Shown here piece after piece: positions 6,892-7,086 of a DNA stretch of 7,086 bases. The notes below the pieces were generated by a model. That model saw only the letters and a list, made by a program, of their open reading frames with translations. It was not told the origin of the DNA and did no database searches. Position 1 is the first letter of the stretch; the number at the start of each line of letters is the position of its first letter. A program made the translations under genes and the position numbers. The stretch is from Bacillota bacterium. GTDB taxonomy: Bacteria > Bacillota > Limnochordia > JAAZLZ01. The stretch lies in NCBI GenBank assembly GCA_012799075.1, contig JAAZLZ010000252.1, positions 1 to 7,086 of the forward strand. The letters are read 5' to 3'.

Positions 6892-6919
6892 GGCGGGGGA
6901 AAGCCCCGCCTTTTATTAT
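6892..6919 (+). terminator. Rho-independent terminator of the cluster
   Basis: GGCGGGG (6892-6898) pairs perfectly with CCCCGCC (6904-6910) around a GAAAG loop, followed by TTTTATTAT (6911-6919). It starts 11 bases after the SelA-like stop codon. The T-tract exists only on the + strand side, so it ends the + strand transcript and does not serve the convergent minus-strand gene. Confidence 0.93.
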
Positions 6920-6953
6920 GGTTAACTCCAGCAGGCTTGCGTATGAGCGTCTA

Positions 6954-7085
6954 TCACCCAGGCCATCTCTTTTTGACTTCGCTAAGGGGCTTTCTCATCA
7001 CTTCAGCGCATTCTCGGGGCGTAAATCCCCACCGGCGCAATACCCGTAATCGACCGGCATCCCTACTCTCCCATTTCCTGCCCCG
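6954..7085 (-). CDS. C-terminal fragment of an unidentified small protein with HTH-like character
   Basis: The minus strand is open from the window edge to a TGA at 6956-6954, giving 43 residues with no start in view. The visible part reads WESRDAGRLRVLRRWGF, then TPRECAEVMRKPLSEVKKRW and ends PG. It is rich in Arg and Lys. The pattern G-F-T-P-R-E-x-A-E-V-(8 residues)-V-K-K-R resembles the helix-turn-helix of sigma region 4, LuxR-like or small phage-type DNA-binding proteins (compare the common S-x-R-E-I-A-x-x-L ... V-x-x-R layout). It converges on the + strand cluster, with 34 bases between its stop codon and the end of the terminator's T-tract, and is not part of it. No homologue is recognised; coding status rests on amino-acid pattern and an open frame of only 132 bases. 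Moderate to low confidence. Confidence 0.45.
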   Translation of the reverse strand, partial: RGRKWESRDAGRLRVLRRWGFTPRECAEVMRKPLSEVKKRWPG

Positions 7086-7086
7086 C

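Noticed and set aside
7015..7065. Resemblance of GGGGCGTAAATCCCCACCGGCG to the 5' conserved part of an FMN riboswitch on the + strand
   Set aside because: The GGGTGAAA and GCCCGCGA blocks of the RFN core are absent or wrongly spaced, no riboflavin gene is seen, and the same bases are better explained as codons of the minus-strand open frame. Extending the sequence past 7086 would settle it.

Overview
The window holds one co-oriented (+ strand) catabolic cluster of six genes. It ends in a strong intrinsic terminator, beyond which the 3' end of an unrelated gene comes in on the minus strand. Intermediate GC, strong AGGAGG-type ribosome binding sites, a TTG start and compact spacing suggest a Bacillota (Clostridia-like) bacterium. 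That placement is inference; no taxonomic marker gene is present.

Layout: (1) 2-958 is the 3' part of a PLP-dependent D-threonine aldolase / D-serine dehydratase (DSD1-type) enzyme, cut by the window edge at its likely catalytic lysine motif. (2) 959-1202 is a 244-base gap with no convincing gene. It holds several ribosome-binding-like motifs, a perfect small inverted repeat and the real ribosome binding site of the next gene. (3) 1203-4196 is a complete tripartite tricarboxylate transporter (TTT) in the order tctC-tctB-tctA: secreted solute-binding protein, small membrane subunit, large membrane subunit. A strong hairpin with a competing alternative stem lies between tctC and tctB. (4) 4233-5675 is an amidohydrolase-superfamily enzyme resembling proteins annotated as D-amino-acid/D-glutamate deacylases and the COG3964 group. 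(5) 5678-6880 (or from 5672, overlapping the previous stop codon) is a SelA-like PLP enzyme of the COG1921/DgaE type, not a true selenocysteine synthase. (6) 6892-6919 is the terminator. (7) 6954-7085 on the minus strand is the C-terminal end of a small protein with a helix-turn-helix look.

Working model (inference): TctC captures an anionic, probably N-acylated or otherwise D-configured amino-acid derivative and TctAB imports it. The amidohydrolase removes the acyl group or opens an amide or ester. One or both PLP enzymes then break down the freed D-amino acid by elimination or aldol cleavage to a keto acid (plus ammonia) or to glycine plus an aldehyde. Each family is known, but I am not aware of a characterised system combining a dedicated TTT importer with this deacylase / SelA-like / DSD1-like set. 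The substrate cannot be read from the sequence.
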